This document shows positions 26,252-35,000 of a stretch of DNA of 64,000 nt, piece after piece. The stretch is from Sphingobacterium sp. GVS05A. Its GTDB lineage: Bacteria; Bacteroidota; Bacteroidia; Sphingobacteriales; Sphingobacteriaceae. Below the pieces are notes generated by a model. That model had not been told where the DNA came from, did no database searches, and saw only the letters and a program-made list of their open reading frames with translations. The stretch's first letter is position 1. Each line of letters opens with the position of its first letter. The stretch spans positions 62,001 through 126,000 of the forward strand of contig NZ_JAHXYR010000012.1 in assembly GCF_019969845.1 (NCBI RefSeq), written 5' to 3'. Both the position numbers and the translations under genes were made by a program.

Positions 26252-28693
26252 ATGTATAAAATATCGGAAATCGTCCAGATTTTACACCCTAATCGCACAT
26301 TTATCACGGATCCCAATTCTTTAGTTCAGCATTTATTTTATGATAGTCGGAAGATTGTTCAGGCTGATAATGGTGTGTTTTTCGCGCTTCAGAAGAGTAG
26401 GGATGGTCATCATTATATCAAAGAGGCCTATGATAAGGGCGTGAGAAACTTTGTTCTGCAGATTGATGAGGAACAGGAACTGTTATTTCCGGATGCAAAT
26501 CTGATATGGGTTTCGGACAGTCTTGAAGCTATGCAAATATTGGCGGCTTTTCATAGGCAGAAGTTTAGCTTTCCGGTTATCGGCATAACTGGCAGCAATG
26601 GGAAGACAATAATCAAGGAATGGTTATATCAACTCATGTCTCCTGAATATAAAATCTACCGCAGCCCTAAAAGTTACAATTCACAATTGGGCGTTGCACT
26701 TTCGTTATGGGGTTTATCAGACCAGTATAATCTGGCTATTATCGAAGCTGGAATTTCAGAGAAGGGGGAAATGGTGACGTTGGAAAATATGATCAAACCA
26801 ACAATTGGCTTGCTAACAAATATAGGCGTGGCCCATAAAGCTGGTTTTGAGTCAAAGAACGAAAAGATCTACGAAAAGATAAACCTGTTCAAGGATGTTG
26901 AAACCATGATCTTTCCCAGCCGTTATGTAGAGGATATTCAACTGCCCTATCGACCTCGAAAGTTTTCCTGGGGATTTGATGAAGGGCTTTCATTGGAGGT
27001 TTATTCCCTCAAGCAGGTGGATGATAAGTTCACGGTAGTTACACTTTTCTATGGCGGACGGACATTTGCCATCGAGGTGCCTTTTGTCGATAAAGGAAAT
27101 GTGGAAAACGCGATCAACTGTGTTGCCGTTATGTTGCGTTTTGGTTATGAAAAAGAGGTAATTGCATCGAGAATTAAGGAGCTGCAGCCTGTAGCGATGC
27201 GACTAGAACTCAAAAAAGGGAAAAAGAATAGCTCGATTATTGATGATTCCTATAGTAATGATCTGGATGCCCTGCAGATTGCGCTTGAGTTTTTAAATCA
27301 ACAGGGCCAGCATCCCCGAAAAATATTGATCCTTTCCGATATACCTGGAGTAAATATAACAGATGAGAAAAGTCTGTCAAAATTGAAACGCTTACTTTCA
27401 GAATACCGTCTAGATAAACTGATCTTGATCGGGGAGATTTTGGCCCAGGTTGCTGATCAATTTGCTGTTCCATCGGTGTCTTACCCTAGTACAACAGCAT
27501 TTTTGGAAGATATCAGAGCTATTCAATTGGAAGATTCTACTATTTTATTGAAAGGGGGGCGTGAATTTCATTTTGAACGAATCAGCCGGTTGTTAGTGGC
27601 GAAATCACATGATACCGTGCTTGAAATCAACCTGAATGCCATGGAGAATAACTTGAATGTCTATCGTCAATTGTTGCCAAAACATGTAAAATTGATGTCG
27701 ATGGTCAAAGCATTTTCTTATGGAAGTGGAAGCTTTGAAATTGCAAACCTTTTACAGTTCAATAGAGTGGATTACCTGACTGTTGCATTTGCCGACGAAG
27801 GGGTTGATCTGAGGGGAGCAGGCATAACATTGCCAATCGTTGTGATGAGTCCGGATGAAAATACGTTTGAATCCATCGTTCAGCATAATCTTGAACCTGA
27901 GATTTATAGCTTTCGAATTCTGTCTTCTTTCTTGAATTACTTAAAAGGGAAGGGAATTGCATCCTTTCCGGTTCATATCAAAGTGGATACAGGAATGCAT
28001 CGTCTTGGTTTTATGCCTGATGAAGTCGATAGACTCATTACGGAGCTAAAAGATGGTTCGATACTTCAGGTAAAATCAGCATTTTCCCATTTGGCCTCTG
28101 CTGGAAATAAAGCGGATAATACTTTCACCCAACAGCAGATTGACCTCTTGGATCAATTTACAAAGCGCCTTGAAGAAGGTCTCGGTTATTCGTTCTTAAG
28201 ACATATTGCAGCAACCTCGGGCATCGAACTATGGCCGCAGGCTTATTTTGATATGGTTCGGTTGGGAATCGGACTGTATGGGATCGATGTTGAACGACAT
28301 GATCTTCCGCTCAGAGAAGTCAGTAGTTTGAAGACCAATGTGACGCAAATAAAACATTTAGCTGCTGGAGAGACGGTAGGTTATAATCGGCATGGGGTAT
28401 TGCTCCGGGATAGCAAAACAGCAACCATAAAAATTGGTTATGCAGATGGTTATGACAGACGTTTTGGCAATGGTGTAGGTAAGATGATGGTCAATGGCTG
28501 TCTTGTACCGACGATCGGAGATATTTGCATGGACATGTGTATGCTTGATGTTACGGATATCGAAGTCGCCGAGGAAGACGAGGTAATTGTTTACCCCGAT
28601 ATTAAGCTTGCTGCGAAATCTATCGGAACTATTCCTTATGAACTGTTGACGAGTATCTCGCAACGGGTAAAAAGAGTATATTTTTATGAATAA
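26252..28693 (+). CDS. Bifunctional MurF-alanine racemase
   Basis: 813 residues. Residues 1-448 form a MurF-type ligase with P-loop GITGSNGKTIIKEW (111-124), which adds D-Ala-D-Ala to the UDP-MurNAc tripeptide. From about 453 a fold-type III alanine racemase follows, with PLP Lys486 in LMSMVKAFSYGSG, a GYNRHG motif near 710 matching the catalytic Tyr region, and KIGYADGYDRR. One polypeptide would thus make D-Ala and use its dimer. This fusion is known in Bacteroidota. The MurF half lacks some usual residues (K-T-I-I after the P-loop), so its activity is not certain. Confidence 0.92.
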   Translation: MYKISEIVQILHPNRTFITDPNSLVQHLFYDSRKIVQADNGVFFALQKSRDGHHYIKEAYDKGVRNFVLQIDEEQELLFPDANLIWVSDSLEAMQILAAFHRQKFSFPVIGITGSNGKTIIKEWLYQLMSPEYKIYRSPKSYNSQLGVALSLWGLSDQYNLAIIEAGISEKGEMVTLENMIKPTIGLLTNIGVAHKAGFESKNEKIYEKINLFKDVETMIFPSRYVEDIQLPYRPRKFSWGFDEGLSLEVYSLKQVDDKFTVVTLFYGGRTFAIEVPFVDKGNVENAINCVAVMLRFGYEKEVIASRIKELQPVAMRLELKKGKKNSSIIDDSYSNDLDALQIALEFLNQQGQHPRKILILSDIPGVNITDEKSLSKLKRLLSEYRLDKLILIGEILAQVADQFAVPSVSYPSTTAFLEDIRAIQLEDSTILLKGGREFHFERISRLLVAKSHDTVLEINLNAMENNLNVYRQLLPKHVKLMSMVKAFSYGSGSFEIANLLQFNRVDYLTVAFADEGVDLRGAGITLPIVVMSPDENTFESIVQHNLEPEIYSFRILSSFLNYLKGKGIASFPVHIKVDTGMHRLGFMPDEVDRLITELKDGSILQVKSAFSHLASAGNKADNTFTQQQIDLLDQFTKRLEEGLGYSFLRHIAATSGIELWPQAYFDMVRLGIGLYGIDVERHDLPLREVSSLKTNVTQIKHLAAGETVGYNRHGVLLRDSKTATIKIGYADGYDRRFGNGVGKMMVNGCLVPTIGDICMDMCMLDVTDIEVAEEDEVIVYPDIKLAAKSIGTIPYELLTSISQRVKRVYFYE

Positions 28694-28742
28694 TAAAGGA
28701 TATTCTGCATTTTTGTATAAATATATTTTGATTTTCTAACTC

Positions 28743-29342
28743 ATGCTGGGCAAATTATTCAGGGGATTTATTAATTATCTAATTCGAGGTATTCTCGTTG
28801 TTGTGCCTTTGGCTGGTGCTGTCTTTCTGATCGTATGGATTTTTGCGTCGATAGACTCTGCGCTGAATCTGACAGAACATTTTTTTCAGGATGAAAAAGG
28901 GCATCCGCTATATATTCCCGGAATCGGAATCTTGACTGTAATTCTTATTCTTGTTCTTGCGGGGGTGATATTTACGAATTTTGTAACTGACCCGATTAAA
29001 GTGTGGATTAATCATCAGATCAAAAGAATACCGCTTTTGAATACCTTGTATACTTCGATAAAGGATTTTACCGAAGCATTTGTGGGTGATGCGAAAAAAT
29101 TCAATGAACCCGTGCTGGTAACTGTAAACGAGTTCGGACTAAAAAAGATAGGGTTCCTGACACAACATGATCTAAAAAGTATTGGTTTGGAAGATGAGGT
29201 GATGGTTTATTTTCCCTATTCTTATTCTTTTGCCGGTCAGGTTGTTATCATCAGTGCGGATAAGGTAAAAAAGCTGGATATGTCACCTACCGATGCGATG
29301 AAACTTGTTGTTTCTGGTGGTGTCAGTGGGATAGCGCATTAG
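28743..29342 (+). CDS. DUF502 membrane protein
   Basis: 199-residue inner-membrane protein of the DUF502 family. There are two membrane segments: about 12-32 (YLIRGILVVVPLAGAVFLIVW) and about 57-77 (IPGIGILTVILILVLAGVIFT). A conserved cytosolic region follows, with IPLLNTLYTSIKDFTEAF, VTVNEFGLKKIGFLT and VMVYFPYSYSFAGQVVII. Function is unknown. It lies 49 bases after murF-alr on the same strand and may be co-transcribed with it. A terminator separates it from the convergent pirin gene. Confidence 0.87.
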   Translation: MLGKLFRGFINYLIRGILVVVPLAGAVFLIVWIFASIDSALNLTEHFFQDEKGHPLYIPGIGILTVILILVLAGVIFTNFVTDPIKVWINHQIKRIPLLNTLYTSIKDFTEAFVGDAKKFNEPVLVTVNEFGLKKIGFLTQHDLKSIGLEDEVMVYFPYSYSFAGQVVIISADKVKKLDMSPTDAMKLVVSGGVSGIAH

Positions 29343-29449
29343 AACATTAACGAAGTAGAGTGTAACGAAAAAAGAATCTATACAGAAAGTAGAAGCACTC
29401 TCCATTGAAAATTTGAAAAAGGTACATTGGAGGGGTATGAACAAAATAA

Positions 29450-29490
29450 AAAAATAGGGGTATCTGAACTTTTTAGATACCCCTATTTTT
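29450..29490. terminator. Bidirectional terminator between DUF502 and pirin genes
   Basis: A perfect 16-base stem (29450-29465 with 29475-29490) has a 9-base loop. A and T runs lie at its base, so it can serve both convergent genes. Confidence 0.9.
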
Positions 29491-29519
29491 ATGTCATTCA
29501 GCCAAGCTTTGTACTGTTT

Positions 29520-30419
29520 TTAAGTTTTCTTTTGTCCTAAAGTCGGATTTACTGGCGGAATGGGAATATAGCCATCATCTCCGGGAACTTCAGGGAATTC
29601 GTGTTGCTCCCATTTTGCTCTGGCGATTTTGAGGGTCTCAATGTCCGAAGCAACAAAATTCCAGTCGATATAGCGTTGTTCGGGGAAAGGTTCACCACCA
29701 AAGATGTACACTGAGGTGCCGGCTTTGATTTCGAATTCACATAATTTGGCATCCTTTGCAACCAGAATTTGTTTTGGGCCAAATTCTTGGCCTTCTGCAT
29801 GTACCGAGCCATGAAGAATGTACAATCCGCTTTCTCCGTAGAGATGTTCACCTAGCTTAATAAGAGAGTCTTTGTCAGCTTTAATTTCAATAAGATATAA
29901 GGGACTGTATACGGGTACTTCCGAACGATGATTGTTAATCTCACCTGCAATCAGACGATAGTTTACACCGTCTTCGCTCCAATGGGGAAGTTGAGGTTCT
30001 TCAATGTGAACAAAATTTGGTTCCATCTTTTCCAGATCCTTTGGTAATGCGACCCAGATCTGTAAACCATGTAGTTCATGAGTGATAGACCTTAGGTAGT
30101 CCGGAGTTCGTTCGGAATGTGTTACCCCTTTTCCGGCTGTCATCCAGTTTACCGCTCCCGGTTTTATTTCGACCTCGTTTCCTAGACTGTCGCGGTGCAT
30201 AATGCTCCCTTCGAAGAGGTAAGTTAATGTTGATAGTCCAATATGAGGATGTGGAGCAATATCCATGAACTGAGGCTCGGAGATCGTTTCAGGCCCCATA
30301 TGGTCAATAAATATAAACGGACCGACCATCCTTTTTTGTCTGAATGGAAGTAGTCTTCCCACCAAGAAATTACCTATGTCTGCGGCTCTTTCTTCAATAA
30401 CTATTGCAATATTTGACAT
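29520..30419 (-). CDS. Pirin family protein
   Basis: 299-residue bicupin of the pirin family. The N-terminal cupin holds the metal-ligand region DIAPHPHIGLSTLTYLFEGS and the following GAVNWMTAGKGVTHSER, both pirin hallmarks. The C-terminal cupin domain starts near residue 165. Some pirins are quercetin 2,3-dioxygenases, others redox-sensing regulators; the sequence does not decide. It diverges from the LytS-like gene, with 45 bases between the start codons. Confidence 0.9.
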   Translation of the reverse strand: MSNIAIVIEERAADIGNFLVGRLLPFRQKRMVGPFIFIDHMGPETISEPQFMDIAPHPHIGLSTLTYLFEGSIMHRDSLGNEVEIKPGAVNWMTAGKGVTHSERTPDYLRSITHELHGLQIWVALPKDLEKMEPNFVHIEEPQLPHWSEDGVNYRLIAGEINNHRSEVPVYSPLYLIEIKADKDSLIKLGEHLYGESGLYILHGSVHAEGQEFGPKQILVAKDAKLCEFEIKAGTSVYIFGGEPFPEQRYIDWNFVASDIETLKIARAKWEQHEFPEVPGDDGYIPIPPVNPTLGQKKT

Positions 30420-30464
30420 AATGTTTCCTTATTTTTGTGTATCTAATCTATAGCAATTTAAGAA

Positions 30465-31064
30465 ATGTCAGGTATAATTGATCGCATTCTGCGTAAAAAG
30501 TCTGTAAGAAATGAAGAGGCATTAGCACTGTCCGATAGATTGTCATTTGGTAACAGTCAAATAGATCATTTTCTAATGGAAAAGATCTTAGCGGAAGAAG
30601 CTGTGGTGGAACCGGAATATCGGATATTTCAAAAAAAAATGTTGCTATTGGAGCTCGGGACCTACCAGGAAATAGAGGTCGAGCTGGGTTTGTTAAACCA
30701 ATATTTCGAAATCGTCAATAGGTTAATGCCTGCCGGTTTCTCACTGAAATGGGAAAACCGTTTCCAATCGGAAAATGAGCTGATGATACCTCCGCTTCTA
30801 TTATTTCCGATGGTGCAAAATGCAGTTGCAAACGGATATAATAGCATGTCTTCACATCCTATCCGAATCCGTCTCTCGGGATCTCCCAAAATAATGCTAT
30901 TTGAGGTAAGTCATCGTATGAATCATTACCTGAACGGTCAATTTGAGAATACCCTAATGGCAGATTTCCAGAACAGATTGGAATATCTTTTCCCAGAACG
31001 ACATAGTTTGCTATTGAACAGCAATAGCAATACCTGTCGCGCTACACTCACAATTCACTTCTAA
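30465..31064 (+). CDS. Degenerate LytS/YehU-type histidine kinase-like protein
   Basis: 199 residues, no membrane segment. The order of blocks follows the LytS-type kinase core. SQIDHFL (31-37) lies where QxNPHFLFN is expected. Then come EVELGLLNQYFEIVNRL (71-87), the N-box-like MIPPLLLFPMVQNAVANG (107-124) and NRLEYLFPERHSLLL (170-184). The phospho-acceptor motif is altered, and the glycine-rich G-boxes that close over ATP (normally GxGLxN) are missing. It is therefore probably a pseudokinase or a diverged partner. No response regulator is adjacent. It overlaps the convergent HAD gene by 4 bases. Confidence 0.6.
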   Translation: MSGIIDRILRKKSVRNEEALALSDRLSFGNSQIDHFLMEKILAEEAVVEPEYRIFQKKMLLLELGTYQEIEVELGLLNQYFEIVNRLMPAGFSLKWENRFQSENELMIPPLLLFPMVQNAVANGYNSMSSHPIRIRLSGSPKIMLFEVSHRMNHYLNGQFENTLMADFQNRLEYLFPERHSLLLNSNSNTCRATLTIHF

Positions 31065-31843
31065 ATAACACCAAAATGTTTTAAGGCATTCCAGATGCCG
31101 TTGCTATCCACATCGTCAGTAATATAATCTGCAATTTCCTTTACTTCGGGATTCGCATTTCCCATGGCGATACCAACCTGTGTATGGGCGAGCATGGTAA
31201 TATCATTTCCCCCATCACCAAAGGACATGGTTTCCGAAAGTTCGATGCCAAAATGTTCTAAAAAAACATCAATACCAACTTTTTTACTTTGGCCCATTGG
31301 GTTTACATCTGCAAAAACGGATGTCCATCGTGATGCAACCGAATTGGGCATAACGTTTTCCATAAATTCAGCCTCTTCCTCCGGATTGATAAAAACATTG
31401 ATCTGCATGACAGATTCCAGATCAAAGTTGTCTTCGTAATTACGTATAGGCGGCGTCTTTACATTGACTTGTTGATACATTTTTAGTACTTCGGGCGTGA
31501 CCTGATTTAGGGAAATTTCTTTTTCGGACATAAATGAAAAAGTAAGCTTAGGATGATGCTTCGCATAATCCAGTAATGAACGAATATCCGTTTGGACAAT
31601 GTTATTTTTATAGATAACCTGTTCATCTTTAGTGACACAATAACCACCATTAAATGTTATAAAACCATCGAAATCAAGATAGCGGATATGTCCCAATTGA
31701 TTAAAGGAACGACCGGTCGAAACGAAAACTTTTATGTTTTTCTCTTTTAGAAATTGAAATGCCTGTTGTGTGGATTCGGGGACCTGATGAGTTTTGAAAC
31801 TTAACAATGTCCCATCTATATCAAAAAAAATCGCTTTAATCAT
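31061..31843 (-). CDS. Cof-type HAD-IIB hydrolase
   Basis: 260 residues. Motif I FFDIDGTLL has nucleophile Asp8 and Asp10, STGRSFNQLG is motif II, and GVFLEHFG, FGDGGNDITMLAHTQVGIAMGNA contain motifs III and IV, all typical of Cof-like sugar or nucleotide phosphatases. The ATG at 31843 is chosen since the protein then begins MIKAIFFDIDG; an upstream ATG adds seven poorly fitting residues. It overlaps the 3' end of the LytS-like gene by 4 bases on the opposite strand. Confidence 0.9.
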   Translation of the reverse strand: MIKAIFFDIDGTLLSFKTHQVPESTQQAFQFLKEKNIKVFVSTGRSFNQLGHIRYLDFDGFITFNGGYCVTKDEQVIYKNNIVQTDIRSLLDYAKHHPKLTFSFMSEKEISLNQVTPEVLKMYQQVNVKTPPIRNYEDNFDLESVMQINVFINPEEEAEFMENVMPNSVASRWTSVFADVNPMGQSKKVGIDVFLEHFGIELSETMSFGDGGNDITMLAHTQVGIAMGNANPEVKEIADYITDDVDSNGIWNALKHFGVI

Positions 31844-31982
31844 AGAAATTGGAGTCAAGTTCAAATATAGTAAATAAAGGGATAGTGTAACAGGTACAAT
31901 ATTAAATAGCTGTTAATACTTTTCGCAAAAATCTGACATAATCTTCCCTAAGAATTTCGTAAATTTCAAGTTCAAATAAATG

Positions 31983-31990
31983 TAAATTTG
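31983..31990 (+). promoter_or_regulatory. -7 promoter element of dnaE
   Basis: TAAATTTG fits TAnnTTTG, 40 bases before the ATG at 32031. No TTG at proper -33 spacing was found. Confidence 0.4.
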
Positions 31991-32030
31991 ATTACATTTA
32001 ACGTATTGTATTAAAGAGGTTTAGAAATTT

Positions 32031-35000
32031 ATGTATATTATTTTCGATACAGAGACAACGGGTTTGCCGAAGCGTTGGGACGCGCCAATTACGGACACGG
32101 ATAATTGGCCGCGTTGTATCCAGTTGGCATGGCAGATCCACGATGAGATGGGAAATTTGGTCGAACATCAGGATTTTTTGATTAAACCTGATGGATTTGA
32201 TATACCCTATGACTCTGAAAAAATACACGGTATATCTACCGCATTGGCTGAAGAACAGGGGGTGCCACTACAGATTGCCCTGGAAAAATTCAATACAGCG
32301 TTAAATAAAGCGAAATTTGTTGTGGGACAGAACATCGGTTTTGACCTCAATATCATGGGCTGTGAGTTTTATCGTTATGGTGTGGATTCTAAAATGGCGA
32401 GCATGCCTGTTTTGGATACCTGTACCGAAGTGACTGCGGATCTGTTGAAAATTCCTGGTGGACGTGGTGGTCGGTATAAACTGCCTAATTTGACCGAATT
32501 ACACTCCTATTTGTTTGGAGTTCCGTTTGCTGAGGCCCATAATGCCACTGCCGACGTTGAAGCGACAACACGTTGTTTTCTGGAATTGGTCAGACGAGAG
32601 GTGTTTACGGCAGAAGAACTTCAGGTAGATACTGGTTACTTTGTTGATTTCAAAACAAATAATCCTGGTCCCGTTCCTACTGCAGGGCTTAAACACATTA
32701 ATTTAAAGGCAGCTTCTGATGAGATCAGAAAACGGGCTGAACCGGATGATGTTCGTGTTGTTGTAGATGCAGATACATTATCGGCACTTAAAGAAGCGAA
32801 ATTCGCACATTTACATAACCATTCGCAGTTTTCTATCCTACAATCGACGATGTCGTATGACAAGTTGGTTTCTGCTGCGGTAAAGGATAATATGCCTGCT
32901 GTTGCGCTTACCGATCACGGTAATATGATGGGGGCATTTGAATTCGTTTCCAGAGTCATTGGACATAATAAGGAGGTGGAAGCAAAGAATGCGGAAGCGC
33001 TGGAAAATGGGGAGGAACCTACTGGTCAGCTCCTAAAACCAATAGTAGGTTGTGAATTCTTTGTCTGTGAAGATCATAAAGATAAATCCAGAAAGGATAA
33101 TGGTTATCAGGTTGTTTTGTTGGCGAAGAATAAACGCGGTTATCATAATCTAGCCAAGTTAGCGTCTTTCGCCTATACTGCCGGATTCTATTATGTGCCC
33201 CGCATAGATAAAAATCTTATTCTACAATATAAGGAAGATATCATTGTGCTTTCGGGAAATCTTCAAGGGGAAGTGCCCAGTAAAGTGCTTAATATCGGTG
33301 AAAACCAGGCGGAGGAAGCTTTGCAATGGTGGAAGGAGCATTTTGGGGAAGATTTCTATCTGGAGTTAATGCGACATGGACAGGAAGATGAGGATCGGGT
33401 AAACCAGACCTTACTTAAGTTTGCCCGTAAATACGATGTTAAAGTTGTTGCCACCAACAATACTTATTACGAAAAGAAAGGAGATGCACACGCCCATGAT
33501 ATCCTTTTATGTGTAAAGGATGGCGAGAAGCTTTCTACACCTAAAGGTAGGGGGCGGGGGTTCCGCTTCGGATTGCCAAATCAGGAGTATTATTTTAAAT
33601 CTTCTGATGAAATGAAAACCTTATTCAAGGATTTGCCTGAAGCGATTCTTAATATACAGGAGATCTTAGATAAGGTGGAGATCTTCAAATTGAACAGGGA
33701 TGTCCTATTACCAAAATTTGATATACCAGAAGAATTTCAGGTTGCCGAGGACAATGAAGATGGTGGAAAAAGAGGGGAGAATAAATATCTTGCCCATTTA
33801 TGCTATGTTGGTGCAGAGAAACGTTACGAAGAGATAACGGATGATATTCGGGAACGTCTGGATTTTGAATTGGCAACAATTGAAAAAACAGGATATCCCG
33901 GATATTTTTTGATTGTACAGGATTTTATTGCTGCAGCGCGTGATATGGGTGTTTCGGTGGGGCCGGGCCGGGGATCTGCGGCTGGGTCAGCTGTTGCGTA
34001 TTGCCTCGGCATCACGAATATTGATCCCATAAAATACGATTTGCTATTTGAGCGTTTTCTAAATCCCGATCGTGTTTCCATGCCCGATATTGATATTGAC
34101 TTTGATGATGAGGGGCGTGGACGGGTCATGCAGTATGTAATCAATAAATATGGCGCCAGCCAGGTGGCTCAGATCATTACTTATGGTACAATGGCCGCCA
34201 AGTCTTCGATTAAAGATACCGCCCGTGTGCTGGATTTGCCTTTGGGAGATGCAAATGAAATTGCCAAATTGATTCCAAATCTGAAGTTATCCAAAATATT
34301 TACATTGGATGATGCTGGTCTAAAGGAGAAGTTAAGAACAGAAGAGATCGAGGCCGTCAATCGCTTAAAGTCAATCGCTGATGGCGCCGGACTCGAAGCC
34401 GAAACGATTCGTCAGGCACGGGTATTGGAAGGGTCTGTCCGGAATACAGGTATTCATGCCTGTGGTGTGATTATTACGCCGGATGATATTACCAATTTCG
34501 TCCCTGTCTCCCTGGCAAAGGATTCCGATCTGTATGTGACCCAGTTTGATAACCACGTCGTTGAAAGTGCTGGTCTATTGAAAATGGACTTTTTGGGATT
34601 GAAGACCCTGACACTTATCAAGGATACTGTTGAGAATGTTAAATTAAGTCATGGTATAGTTTTAGATCCCGACAAATTTCCGATAGACGACGTATTGACC
34701 TATGAGCTTTTCCAGCGCGGAGAGACAATCGGTGTATTCCAGTATGAATCTCCGGGGATGCAAAAGTATATGCGCGATCTGAAGCCTACGGTATTCGCCG
34801 ATTTAATTGCGATGAATGCTTTATACCGTCCGGGGCCAATAGAGTATATCCCGAGTTTTATTAAGCGTAAACATGGAATTGACCCCATTGTCTACGATTT
34901 GGATGCTTGTGAGGAGTATTTGAAGGAAACTTACGGGATTACGGTGTATCAGGAACAGGTAATGCTTTTATCCCAAAAGCTGGCGGGTTTTTCCAAAGGT

